Notes: generated by a model from the sequence alone, not told the origin. Positions 32,336-42,719 are shown, counted from the first letter of the stretch. The stretch is 64,000 nucleotides of DNA from Ischnura elegans (GCF_921293095.1 NC_060254.1:112182917-112246916); one strand, 5' to 3'. Numbers and translations are program-made.

Positions 32336-34303
32336 CTAACATTGAACATTTCTATGGAATTCTTGAAAACATGGTTTGATGCACAGGGGTGGGCATCCCT
32401 CACAGGCGGGGCAAAAATATGCCGTATCCTTCCCGAACCCTCTAGACTTACAGAACGTGAAGCGTCGTTGAGGGACACGTTTTCGTTTTTGGTCGATGTC
32501 ATGTGTCTCCGGAAAGTGCTTAGACAATCCAAGGACCCTGGAGGTTCGGCTGGGAGAGGAACGAGGAATAGGTTCGGAATATGACGGACTGAGGAGTGTT
32601 CTAATTACAGATAAGCGGAAATCATGGAGAGGAAATTTAGGGTGGGTTTTACGGAATAGGAAAAAGCTATTCACTAAAACGAGGTGAAGTATGTGGATGC
32701 CCAGTTTTTTATACCACTTCAGTGTCTTGCGCTCAATGGGATAATATGACATCATTTGATCATGGAGATCGATGCCACTCATTGACTCGTTGTACCGAGC
32801 AATGGCCTCCGGTTTGGAAGTGACGCCACCTCCTCGCCGGCGACGGACATCGATCAGCTCACTCCCAAATTCAGAGCTGATCGTCAGTGCATCCCGCTTA
32901 TCCTTCCACTTCATCACGCAGACACCTTCGGAACTGAATGCATCCACTACTTCACCACGTTTTAGTTTTTTAGAAAGAACGTGAGGTGGATTCCCCTTCC
33001 GATTAGATCTAAGAGTTCCCGTACAATAGGTACTCCGCTCTAGCAAGCGGTGGGTCAAGTCAACGCTGTTGTAATAGTTATCCATGAAGAGGGATCGCCC
33101 AGAATCTAATCTCCCCTCCATCAATTTCCATACAACATTGTCAACATGACCCGGCCCGCCCACATCAGAATCGGAGGACCCAGTGTAAACGAGAAATCTT
33201 AGAACTAATCCGGAAGGTTCAGTGAGCATGTAAAGTTTAATCCCATACCTATGTCGCTTACCTTTCATATACATACGAAAGATAAGACGACCTCTCCAGA
33301 GAACTATGGATTCATCTACGCACAGTCTTTGAGTCGGGGTCACAATATCGTCCATTGTTCTATGGAAAATGTCAATAAGGGGCCTTATTTTGTAGAGTCG
33401 ATCAGACGGTTGCGGCTCATCACGACCAGGATTACTCGCAAAATGCAGAGCTTGCATGGTCGCGGCGAACCTGTCCCTGCTAATGCATTTCCTAAAGCAA
33501 GGATAATTGAAAAGGGGGTCTACACTCCAATAATCTGATACTCTACTCAATGGGCATGTGCCCATGTGGTAGAGAACCCCCAAAAACGTTAAAAATTCCA
33601 CCGATGTGAGCGGCTTCCACTTCGTTATTCTTGCTCTGGGAAATACATTAGCAGAAATTAAAACGTCTGCTTGTCTATTTGTCTCCGTCACTATCAAGTC
33701 CACCATGTCAACTGTCATGAGGAGGTCAAAATATTTACGGGGATCGTCTCCTGAGTCTTGCGTTTTGAGGCCAGGGGTGTCAGTGAAGGGGAATTGTGGG
33801 TGGGTTGGTCTTTTGTTCGTCCAAGTGTAAGTCCTTGTCGCAGTTCTCGTCGTAAGGGGAGGGGACTGAGAGCCTAGAGGGCCAGGAGGGGAAGGAGAAG
33901 CATATCTAGAGGGATCACCCACCCTGCCTTCTTCTTCATCCTCCGAGGATCCCCACTCCGTTTCCCCGAAGGAGGAATCGTCGCTTTCTTCGTCCATTGA
34001 AAGAAGTTCCGCCATCTCCTCTGCAGAAAGGACCATCCCGAATCTTCTTTCTTCCTCCCTTCTCTTCCTTTTTGGGGGTGGAAATGACCGCGAGGCCGAT
34101 GGCTGCGGACTTGGGGGACGAGAAGGGGTGTCAGGGGGCTGGCGGCTTTCACCAGAACTCGAAGGGCTGGGGTTACTGCTGGAGGTTGGAAGGGGAGGTT
34201 TTGAGGGGAGTTGGGTGGTTTTCTCAATAGACTGGCTTTTGACCGCCCGCTTCCCTTTCTTCGGGACCCCTTTCCCCGGTAGTCCCTTCCCTTTGCGGTC
34301 CAT
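32336..34303 (-). CDS. PGBD-like: piggyBac-family transposase
   Basis: A single uninterrupted frame of 655 codons from an ATG at 34,303. It would excise and insert its element at TTAA sites. The N-terminal 165 residues are Ser/Pro-rich and acidic (DEESDDSSFGE), as usual for the family. The transposase domain covers about residues 185-550: VEFLTFLGVLYHMG, then catalytic D330 in RLCVDESIVLWRGR, D408 in LFMDNYYNSVDL and the third Asp at about 512 in SGIDLHDQMMSYYP. The C-terminus (about 614-655) is a Cys-rich finger with CPACEGC and CIKPC, a DNA-binding module in known piggyBac proteins. No stop or shift is seen, so it could be active or domesticated. It is too far from the TTAA element in Gypsy to be its own source copy, but it could move such elements. 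Confidence 0.93.
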   Translation of the reverse strand: MDRKGKGLPGKGVPKKGKRAVKSQSIEKTTQLPSKPPLPTSSSNPSPSSSGESRQPPDTPSRPPSPQPSASRSFPPPKRKRREEERRFGMVLSAEEMAELLSMDEESDDSSFGETEWGSSEDEEEGRVGDPSRYASPSPPGPLGSQSPPLTTRTATRTYTWTNKRPTHPQFPFTDTPGLKTQDSGDDPRKYFDLLMTVDMVDLIVTETNRQADVLISANVFPRARITKWKPLTSVEFLTFLGVLYHMGTCPLSRVSDYWSVDPLFNYPCFRKCISRDRFAATMQALHFASNPGRDEPQPSDRLYKIRPLIDIFHRTMDDIVTPTQRLCVDESIVLWRGRLIFRMYMKGKRHRYGIKLYMLTEPSGLVLRFLVYTGSSDSDVGGPGHVDNVVWKLMEGRLDSGRSLFMDNYYNSVDLTHRLLERSTYCTGTLRSNRKGNPPHVLSKKLKRGEVVDAFSSEGVCVMKWKDKRDALTISSEFGSELIDVRRRRGGGVTSKPEAIARYNESMSGIDLHDQMMSYYPIERKTLKWYKKLGIHILHLVLVNSFFLFRKTHPKFPLHDFRLSVIRTLLSPSYSEPIPRSSPSRTSRVLGLSKHFPETHDIDQKRKRVPQRRFTFCKSRGFGKDTAYFCPACEGCPPLCIKPCFQEFHRNVQC

Positions 34304-34431
34304 TCCTCCGTGTTACCTCCGCGTTTCCTTTCTGAAAACAAGAATGTTTACAAGTATGTGTTTATATGAATGTATAACAAGAAAAAACATCGCAGAGCAA
34401 TGAAATAATTGAGTAATGTTTATGATATCAG

Positions 34432-34600
34432 TCCCCATCCCATCCCCATCCCCCTTCCCGACCTTCATCCCCATTCCCTCTCCATCCTTGATCACCCATT
34501 CTAACCTCATCCATCCCCTTTCGTATCCATATCTCCTCCCCTTCCCATCCCTCTGCCATCCCACCTTCAACCCCCTTCCCTTTCGCATGCCATCTCGTCG
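34432..34600. repeat. Pyrimidine-rich low-complexity tract
   Basis: About 170 bases of CCCATCCCC/CCTT-type sequence upstream of the piggyBac gene, almost without purine runs. The frames it creates on both strands are artefacts of composition. Confidence 0.8.
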
Positions 34601-34695
34601 CCATTGACGTTCTCAAATACAACCTATCACTACTAACATTATAACTAATGTATTGAAATCGCATTCACACTTACAATAAATGCAAAACTCACTTA

Positions 34696-35480
34696 CAAGG
34701 GAATTCCCTCTTTCATTTAATTAAACTTCACTGGCACATGTAAACTACTTCATCGATATGCTGGCATATGTTTAAAAATAATTCTACCAATGTACGGGTA
34801 CGTACGTTTTGGGTTTAAGCCACAAAAATGTGGAATTCTGACTGAAAATGTTTGCAGTACACCCTAATCAGTAAAAATCTGTATTCATAATGAATACCAT
34901 CCAATGGGGTGGATTTTTCACAAGTTTTGCATGTTTACACGTACTTAACTTTGTGACATATTTTTGGGCTAGAAAGTATAGTAAAAAAATGTCACAATTT
35001 CCACCAATCAAAACTATATTTACTTAGTTTACAAGCATTTTATGCTTTGGCAAAGCTACATCTACGATGGCCCAACCTTTCATCGTTTTGGGTTTAAGCC
35101 ACAAAGTGTTTCAATGACCCACACGGCACAGAACCCTCCGTATCTAATTCGTATGTACATAGTACCCATTGACTAAGGGGATACTGTGCCGCTCCGTCGC
35201 TTTTCGTCAATGGATAATTACCATTCGCGGCCTGTCGACGAAGCGCGTACGCAGCATGTGAATGTCCGCTACTAAGCACGTACGATTGGATACGAAGCGC
35301 GCAGGAACACGGCACTCAGGCTAATCTCAATCGATTAGGTCGAAATTAGATACATCGTAACTCGCACGATCGAAAAATGTATCGAACGCAACACAATCGA
35401 TAGCTACCGACCGTAGCGAGAACCTTGATACGAATCATTATGAATTTATATAAAATGAAATGAAAGAGGGAATTCCCTTG
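34696..35480. mobile_element. Tc1/mariner-type MITE flanked by TA
   Basis: A 785-bp element whose ends are perfect inverted repeats of more than 20 bases: CAAGGGAATTCCCTCTTTCA at the left and its complement at the right. TA lies immediately outside both ends (34,694-34,695 and 35,481-35,482), as for Tc1/mariner targets. Inside, TTTTGGGTTTAAGCCACAAA occurs twice, near 34,807 and 35,085. No transposase is encoded. Confidence 0.85.
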
Positions 35481-35483
35481 TAA

Positions 35484-35626
35484 TAAGTTCTCAATAGGTA
35501 AATAACACCATATCATGAATTCTAATTACCATGAAAGACTCACGACCGACGAAGTTTTTGTCGGTTGTGAGTTTTTCATGGTAATTAGAATTCATGATAT
35601 AGTATTATTTACCCATTGAGAACTTA
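35484..35626. repeat. Long palindrome at the edge of THAP repeat copy 2
   Basis: The arm TAAGTTCTCAATAGGTAAAT...CTCACGACCGAC (35,484-35,553) is followed after a few bases by its complement (35,558-35,626), with few mismatches over about 68 bp. In copy 1 only the first arm is present (19,258-19,325). Confidence 0.85.
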
Positions 35627-36207
35627 CAAAACTTATTCGGCCACTTAAATAACTGCGAAAAATGAGATTCTCAAGGCTAATTCACGCATCCCCAGCATCC
35701 AGCATTCTTAAGTGGCTCGTACTTACTTGGAAACCTTGAGATGTTAATGAGAGTAAATTCTTATTAATTTTGACACTAAATAAGACATCACATAGCCCAC
35801 GAGCATTAAAAAGCTTACCCTAAAGCCTGACGAAATAAAATTTTTAAATAAAAATTGTCGATGAATCAGGATTGCTGACACATATGCTATTAGTATGATC
35901 GAATTCATCAAAATGCAAGCAAAAATTAACGTATAGTTCAGTCTCAGCTACTAAAACGTATCCATACCAGGCGCTAAAGTATTTGAAAAATTAATTGGGA
36001 TGGGTAAAAGTCTCTATGTCACTGCTGTAGATGCATCAACATATTAATAATATGAAAGCCCTGCCAAATCACCAGCTTTATTTGTAAAATAAAACATGGT
36101 ATCTCTTAGATCACACCTCCGATTTTATACTTACTTAGCATGAAGTCACCACCACAAGAAATTTTAAAGAGGCAGGAAAGAAAAAACCCACAGAAATACA
36201 ATACATA

Positions 36208-36687
36208 TATTATGTATTTTCTATTGTCAACCACAATAATATTTCCAATTTTCTCTTCTATCCCACATCTAATTTAGCGAAACAATTACTCTTATTCTCT
36301 TTCGAATAGAAAATTATTTAAAAGAGGACTGGTCGATACATAAAAACTATCTTCAATACTTTCTCCGCTGAACGTCCACTATCACAGCATCAACTTGCAC
36401 AAATCAAATCCACATCCACAAATATGTCACTTCTGCCACAATGTCTGTATTATGTATTTTCTATTGTCAACCACAATAATATTTCCAATTTTCTCTTCTA
36501 TCCCACATCTAATTTAGCGAAACAATTACTCTTATTCTCTTTCGAATAAAAAATTATTTAAAAGAGGACTGGTCGATACATAAAAACTATCTTCAATACT
36601 TTCTCCGATGAACGTCCACTATCACAGCATCAACTTGCACAAATCAAATCCACATCCACAAATATGTCACTTCTGCCACAATGTCTG
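36208..36687. repeat. 240-bp tandem duplication
   Basis: Units 36,208-36,447 and 36,448-36,687 are nearly identical (two or three differences seen). They begin TATTATGTATTTTCTATTGT and end CACAATGTCTG. The THAP repeat copy at 19.9 kb has a single, shorter version. Confidence 0.92.
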
Positions 36688-37307
36688 TCTTCTTGGCGAC
36701 AGGTAACAGTGAAGCAATGGTACCTTCCTCCAATCTGGGCACCTTCAATTCAGCAAGAATTTTCTCCTCGTCTTCTCGTCCAAGGCCACAGATTACTTTC
36801 TGATATCACAATGGTGCGATGTGAAGCTCACACACCTAAAATTAATAAATAATAAAATACCATGTAACTTATTAGGTCAAATCATTTCCAATTTTTGGTA
36901 TTTCTGCATGAGAAATCAAATTACTAGGCTCGTAAATATAGTAAATATTTGTATGCCTGATATTTTTATTGTTTTACACTATAGCATAAGATAATTTGAA
37001 ATTATGAAAGCCGACGTGTAGTACACCATAGGGCAAGCTAAGAAGCAATATTCGATCCTATAAACTTGGCAGCTTATTCCTAGTTTCTCCTTTTAACCAC
37101 ACGTTCACCGAATGAATTAATACAAAAAAGACAACTAAAATGCAAGAATTTTCAAAAGAATTGCTGCTACAATATTTTCAATCACCATTTTTAGTACTGA
37201 ATAGTACTATAGTACTGAATAGTTCGGGATGTTGATGCATCAACATCCCGAAGCCACTTCTAACTTAAAATTACATCCAAATAATTACAGCGAGAAAGAG
37301 TACATAC

Positions 37308-37450
37308 CTCACAGCTTTTCGTAGGGGTGAAATGTTTTCTTCTTATCGCCCAAATGCACTTCTTCAACTCAGGATCTTTTGGAAAGCTAAAACCTTGAAC
37401 CATGTCCCGGAGTTTCCATTACGTCATCCCGACAATAAACACACGAAAGG
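37308..37450 (-). pseudogene. THAP zinc-finger exon, split from its start codon
   Basis: Paralogue of 20,378-20,522. The frame reads FSFPKDPELKK, then WAIRRKHFTPTKSCE, up to a GTATGT donor at 37,308, and keeps the conserved Trp of the THAP fold. A one-base shift lies upstream of FSFPKDP. The ATG that should start it is now at 39,448-39,450, because a 1,995-bp element is inserted between codon 1 and codon 2. The exon cannot be translated from its own start without removal of the insert. Confidence 0.65.
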
Positions 37451-38289
37451 CCCCTGTCGATTTCTGAAACAACAATGCCTGTTCGCTGTCCGTTTGAAGT
37501 CTGTTGATAGCCTGTTGGAGATTAGTGAACAGAGTATAAACAGCCAACGAACAATCTCGGGTCACTCACAAGTAGGAACAACTTACGAACAGCCTACCAA
37601 CAGTTTGTACTCTGTTTGCAGCTTGTTCCTTAACAGGCAGGCAACAAGCATTTCGGGAACAATAGTGAACAAGCTTTTATAAATATATGTTATAACAGGC
37701 AGGGGCCGGTTGGTAGTATGTTTCACCGAACAGGGAATGAACAGACAACAGTGAACAAACACTAAACACCCTAACGATTTACGTAAAAATGATGCCTGTT
37801 CGCTGTCAGTTTGGAACCTTTTGGAGATTTTGAGAACAGATTATGAACAACGTACGAACAATTGTTTCAAGTTTCGGAATTTGGACAACAATTTGGATTA
37901 ATCCAAATTTAATTGAGTACAAGGAAGTTTGATTGAATCCAAAGAAAATATCATCTACTTAAACAGTAATTATATACGGTTGAATTCATTATCACGATTA
38001 CCATCAACCACGGATGACGGTTATTGAAGTGAGCACGCAAATTATATTAGCTATCTGCTCGGCTTACGCACGTTAAATACTTTACTTCGCCAATTACAGG
38101 CAGGGGCCGTATGTTTCAGCCAAAGAGTATGTACTCTGTGGTTTCAGCGGACTGGGAACGAACAGACAACAGTGAACGGACAGTCAACAGGCAAGGGCCG
38201 GTTCATAGTCCGTTTCACGGTACAGGGTACGAACAGAAAACAGTGAACAGCTAGTGAACAGGTTCTCAACAAGGACGGAAAGATAGCGT

Positions 38290-39005
38290 GGTGCTGCTAC
38301 CTACCTATAGAAGATAGCAAACACAAAGGACGCCAATAACCGATACCGTTATCCGGACAGTTTACGAGCACATGGTCGACTGTGTTGTGGTGAAGTTGTT
38401 GGTTGCGGAGAAAACAGTTATTTATTTGATTATTATTTAACCTGTGCTAAATGCCCGCAGTGACGAATTAAGTTATTCGTGCATCCATTCAGTGATAGTG
38501 AAAGTCGTGAAGTGATATTTGTTCTTGAGTGTGTTTATTTAATAATTTATTGTGTCTCTTAAGTTTTTGAGCAAGTACTGAGATTTGTATTGTATTTGTA
38601 TTATGCGTATGTGCGTTACGTCGCCAATAAGAACCAACAAACATTGTCAGAGGACTGTCTTTCTTGTAGGTTTGTTTGTGAGAAGTGAAATCATCGTGTT
38701 CATAAATATTCTTTAAAGGCGTGTTTCTCTTTTAAAATCACACGTATTATATTGACATAGTGCAGAATCCGAGTTGTATTAATTTAAGGAAGTACATATT
38801 TCTTTGATGAAGGCATTGAAATATTTGTTGATGTAGTGGTTGTTCTGTTAATGATGACAAAGCTTGCTTTTCTGCAACTATTCAAGATTTTTATAACTAA
38901 TGGAATATGTGGAAAAGCACAATAAAATTTTTTCTTACAATCATTCAAATGAATTTCAAATTTTAATTCTATTTTAACATAAATTATCTCTTGTCTATTA
39001 TGTCC
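38290..39005 (+). other. Unique core of the GAACAG element, resembling a 5' leader
   Basis: Free of GAACAG motifs. Around 38,485-38,520 the sequence ATTCAGTGATAGTGAAAGTC resembles an arthropod initiator and leader. There is no coding frame. It may be captured host DNA or the element's own transcribed part. Confidence 0.35.
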
Positions 39006-39054
39006 AACTTAGCAACAGCGAACAGTTAAGGAACAAAGTATGCGCATAGGGAGA

Positions 39055-39405
39055 GAACAGACAAATAACCATCTTCCCACATTGTCACAGACAAGGAACA
39101 GACAAGGCGTTCCAATTTACATTCTACGAACAGTCGCCTGCCTGTTCTCTCTTGGTCAAGGAACAGGGAACAAACAACCTAAGAAAACAGGCAATGAACT
39201 GACAGCGCACAGTCCCCTGCCTGTTCATTGTCTGTGGTCCAACAGGTAAGGAACAGAGAATGCCGCTTTCTTAACAGGGAGGGAACAGACAAGTAACCCT
39301 TTTCTCACAGACAAGGAACAGACAAGGCGTTCCAATTTACATTCTACGAACAGTCGCCTGCCTGTTCTCTCTTGGTCAGGGAACAGGGAACGAACAGCCA
39401 ACTGA
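39055..39405. repeat. Tandem duplication at the right end of the GAACAG element
   Basis: GGCGTTCCAATTTACATTCT and the following GAACAGTCGCCTGCCTGTTC occur at about 39,107 and again at about 39,327, with flanking sequence also shared. The period is about 220 bp. Confidence 0.85.
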
Positions 39406-39897
39406 CAGACAATGAACAGACTTTATTGTTACAGAAATCGACAGGGGCATTTTTAACAAAAATATCTCACAAACACGTTTCTGAAGCCCAGTGAATGAAA
39501 TTAAAGAATAAGGGAAACTTCACTATTACCAGACACTCTATTTTTCACAAACTTAACCACAAAAATCCCTGAAATGTGGTAAGACGTTACGTAAACGACG
39601 CGATCTCCAACGAATTGTGCTAGCTTGTGAAGACATGTGATCTTTCTAGGAGGATATGGCACGATGGCACCAGATGGCACCACCCGCGAAAGAAAATAGT
39701 CCCAGACCGAATACAGTTTTATCGATGAGATACAATTTTATCGATGCATATGAATTTGCCAGTCCTCTTGCATCTTTTTTCGTCATTATAGGAAATAAAG
39801 AAACAAAACCTTTTTAGTAACTTCCTAAGCGCGATTTTTGTATCTTGATGGTCCACCCTCGTATTCAGGTACGAAAACTTCCTGTGCCGTCTGGGGA

Positions 39898-40294
39898 ATA
39901 TTAAATCTTAAAGCAGAAAAAATGAACGCATATGAACATTTACGGTACCTACACCCTGCCGGACTTCATTTTTATTCCTTAAAAACCATGTTTTAGAAAA
40001 ATAGCTTTTGAATGATATTTTTAGAGAAAAAAGTCGCAAAAAATCTTTCCACCTCTAACTAAACGTGCTAAGAAGGCTACCACAACATGGCGCGGCATGT
40101 CTGACAAATGAAATGCGCAGTGAATCTCTTTCACGTGACGAAGGGTCGCGACGCAAAATGTAAAATGCGAAAAAGGACAAAGTAATCCCCCTATCACACA
40201 GTCACCCCATTCTACGGTATACCTAGTAATTTATAGAGGAAAAATCTATTCCTATTCTCAAAAATAAGAGAGCATAGAAGTATTAAGATTTTAG
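39898..40294. other. Noncoding stretch
   Basis: No gene or repeat recognised. Confidence 0.45.
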
Positions 40295-40516
40295 GACCAT
40301 AAGCATGAAGGCACATGTCTAGAAGAAACTGGTTCAATGTGGCTTTTATATGGAGAGGGCCATGAATTAAATCCAAGAATGCTTTCAAAAGCAATATCCA
40401 GCGAGAAAGGATTAACACCTATACATTTGGATTTTCCCACAGCAGTAGTCATAGCCGAGACAGCGAGGGATGTAAAGACGAACGATATAAACGGAATGGA
40501 AATGGCCAAATGTTAG
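40295..40516 (+). pseudogene. Possible coding fragment of unknown family
   Basis: An open frame of 73 codons ending in TAG at 40,514-40,516. Its second half has balanced, protein-like composition (GLTPIHLDFPTAVVIAETAR, then DVKTNDINGMEM). I do not recognise it. There is no good start codon and no neighbouring exon, so it is at best a fossil piece of a transposon or gene. A chance opening is possible. Confidence 0.25.
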
Positions 40517-41166
40517 TTAAAATCAATAAAAAATAAGATATACATTAAAAGAAGGGGACCAGGACAAACATTCAACTGGGGAATAATGGAAGACATAAAA
40601 TACGGGAAATACGAAAAAAGTTGGCGTAACAAATTGTAGCAAATGTAATTTCACAGATTTTGCTTTAAGTAAATATTTTAAACGATAAATATTTATTGAG
40701 AAATGGCCGTTTAATGTCTCTATAATTACAAGCGAGCCCCATCTTATTTATACCCTTTAAACTAACCCCTTTCAAAATTAAGGAATTAAAAGGACCTTAA
40801 AAAGAGTAACTAGTAGCCCTTAAAAAAAACCTAAAAAATATTTTAAATGAACAATTTAACAACAACAAAACAAACGAAGGAGATATGTTTGAAAATTAAA
40901 TTAATTAATTTTTTTCGAAAAATTTGAACAGCGCAATTCAGATGGCTATCATAATCTACAAAACCGATATGTACTTTCTATGCTACACGTTTAGCACTGA
41001 CGTATACAATCAAATGTACTCCAAAATAAACACGCATACCCATTAAATGTGTACATACACATACACATGTGTACGCTCGCACGCGTGTATCGTGTCCGCA
41101 TGCGTGTAGAGGGAATACTGGAAGCCATGCAGTACCCGTTAGATTGTGTTATATGTATTTTGTATA
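40517..41166. other. Noncoding stretch with CA/TG-rich patch
   Basis: AT-rich. At 41,040-41,110 alternating purine-pyrimidine sequence (ACATACACATACACATGTGT and GTGTATCGTGTC) forms a simple-repeat patch. Confidence 0.5.
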
Positions 41167-41366
41167 CAGGGGCGGATCCAGGATTTTTTTCTGGGAGAGG
41201 CACAAGCAAGGCCGTATCCAGGATTTTGTTCTGGGTGGGGCACAAGGATACCTCCTAATACAAAACGATCGCAATGATAATGGGACCGTATTAAAAATCT
41301 TGCATATTTTTGAGGGTCTAGGGGGGGGGGGCACGTGCCCCCCCCCCCCCCCTGGGTCTGCCTATG
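41167..41366. mobile_element. Probable hAT-related MITE with G/C palindrome
   Basis: Starts CAGGGGCGGATCCAGGA; the right end CTGGGTCTGCCTATG is a degraded complement. The first 60 bases are partly duplicated in tandem (TATCCAGGATTTTGTTCTGG). No target duplication is obvious. Near the right end, 11 G, CACGTG and about 15 C form a perfect palindrome (41,321-41,352). Confidence 0.5.
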
Positions 41367-42329
41367 GCCTCGTGTAAAACGGCCGGTATGTGCGCATACG
41401 AGTGGCTTTTAATTATTCATCAATTATTTATAAACATTGTTTGTTAGATCTGATGAATAAAATGGTGAAATAAAAATGTCATTCCACCTTACAAATTACT
41501 GTCTCTTCGATTTTTCCAGAAATTAATATGAGGCCTTCCGCTGCTCACGGTCCCCATTTTTTACTCATTTTTGTTTTTCTGTATCGCCTCGTGGATAAGA
41601 TGGATATTTCCAATATTTCCAAGACAGAAAAGGAAGCATTGGCCAACCATAGCCAAATGGAGGGAGGGATTCACTAATCCGTCCCTCGCCCCGCCTCTCC
41701 TCTTGTTAGTCTCGTAGTTGGGCATTCTTTCTTCTCTCTCCTCCTCCAATCAAATTCAGAATCAAGGCTTTTTTTCGCGTTAATTCCACGAGTGAACTGC
41801 GTAGCAGTGCAGATTCAAGGAAACGAACAGTGAGGTCAGAAATCGGTGAATTGCACGGGGATGGAATGTCCTGTGTTCTGGGATTCGTGGTTTTCCAAGC
41901 ACCTCTCTATAACAGCTCCTTATGACGTGAACTTCGCCTCTCTTCCAATTCCGATCGATTCGCTTTTCTATCAAACATGGCGTGTCGTGTCGGTGTTCTG
42001 AATCTCTTCGTTACGTTGACATGAATTCGCATCTCTGCATTCTGCACCTGTGGACCGCCTCCACTCGACACTAAAATAAACCGGGATACTGAGATTAATG
42101 GGGAAAAGTTGAGTCGGAAGCGGTTTATAATGTCTTTTCGAAACTTTGTCGCCGAATCACCGGTGAATGTTGTTATGAGCAAGGCACAAGTTTTATTGAC
42201 GGCTGAAAGGAGGGTCTTTATGAGCGGAGGGTCGTAGTGGTCCACACTCGACTTAGGTAAGTACCTCAATGCTGAATGGTTCGCAGACCTCTCTGGGAGT
42301 TGAAACTTTATATTTCAGTGAACGTCGTG
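41367..42329. other. Noncoding stretch with a splice-donor-like site
   Basis: TTAG|GTAAGTAC (exon side ending 42,256) is a good donor sequence on the + strand. A 120-codon frame on the minus strand (41,907-42,269) and one on the plus strand (42,276-42,638) show no recognisable domain. No feature is called with confidence. Confidence 0.35.
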
Positions 42330-42400
42330 TTGGCGTGGTGGCTACCGCAGTGGGTCTCCATGCCGAAGGCCTGGGTGCAAATCCCGGCGGTGGCGGGCAT
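42330..42400 (+). repeat. tRNA-derived SINE-like head
   Basis: TTGGCGTGGTGGCTACC followed by GCCTGGGTGCAAATCCCGGC gives an A-box-like and a B-box-like element (GGGTGCAAATCCC) at tRNA spacing. The downstream boundary is not clear; an AATAAAG string near 42,712 might mark the end of the transcript-derived copy. Confidence 0.4.
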
Positions 42401-42719
42401 GCTTATTAATCCCTGCTTCAATGATGTTGGAAGGGCAACTCAGCAGTTGGTCCAGAGGGTTCGTGAAATTAGAAGGCCGACGAAAGTATTTTTTTCCCCT
42501 CAGACTGAAGCTGTCGTCCGCCAACTCACCAACACCAGTTATTATTTCAGTGTCCATAAACGTGCGGTGCGGCTAACATGCGAAAGACGACTCAAGGTGG
42601 CTGCGCAGTTGGCTATAGCCTTCGTTGATAGACCCTAAGTCCGCATCGCTCCAGAAAGCGGGAAGAATCTGCATAATGAATATCTAAGTACGTGTTAATA
42701 GGTGTTATTCAAATAAAGC

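Larger units (their letters stand above)
37452..39446. mobile_element. Unclassified 1,995-bp DNA element rich in GAACAG motifs
   Basis: The ends are CCCTGTCGATTTCTG and its complement. The similarity between ends continues for about 40 bases (AACAA, CTGTTC, TGTC blocks in register). GC lies outside both ends (37,450-37,451 and 39,447-39,448), and the uninterrupted paralogue at 20,519 has a single GC, so insertion duplicated two bases. GAACAG or CTGTTC occurs many times near both ends. A unit built of CAGGCAGGGGCCGG, GTTTCAC and GAACAGACAACAGTGAAC appears three times (about 37,693, 38,096 and 38,188). A 220-bp stretch near the right end is tandemly duplicated. No protein is encoded. The middle (38,290-39,000) is unlike the ends. 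Confidence 0.8.
35484..39897 (-). repeat. THAP-domain repeat, copy 2 (interrupted)
   Basis: Collinear with 19,258-20,933 but expanded by three events: a 240-bp tandem duplication, about 370 extra bases around 36,607-36,976, and a 1,995-bp inserted element at 37,452-39,446. Its low end begins with a long palindrome that copy 1 has only as a single arm. Because copy 1 is uninterrupted, it serves as the empty site for these events. Confidence 0.75.

Noticed and set aside
34313-34664. Gly/Trp-rich frames on the minus strand
   Set aside because: They come from the pyrimidine-rich repeat tract upstream of piggyBac.
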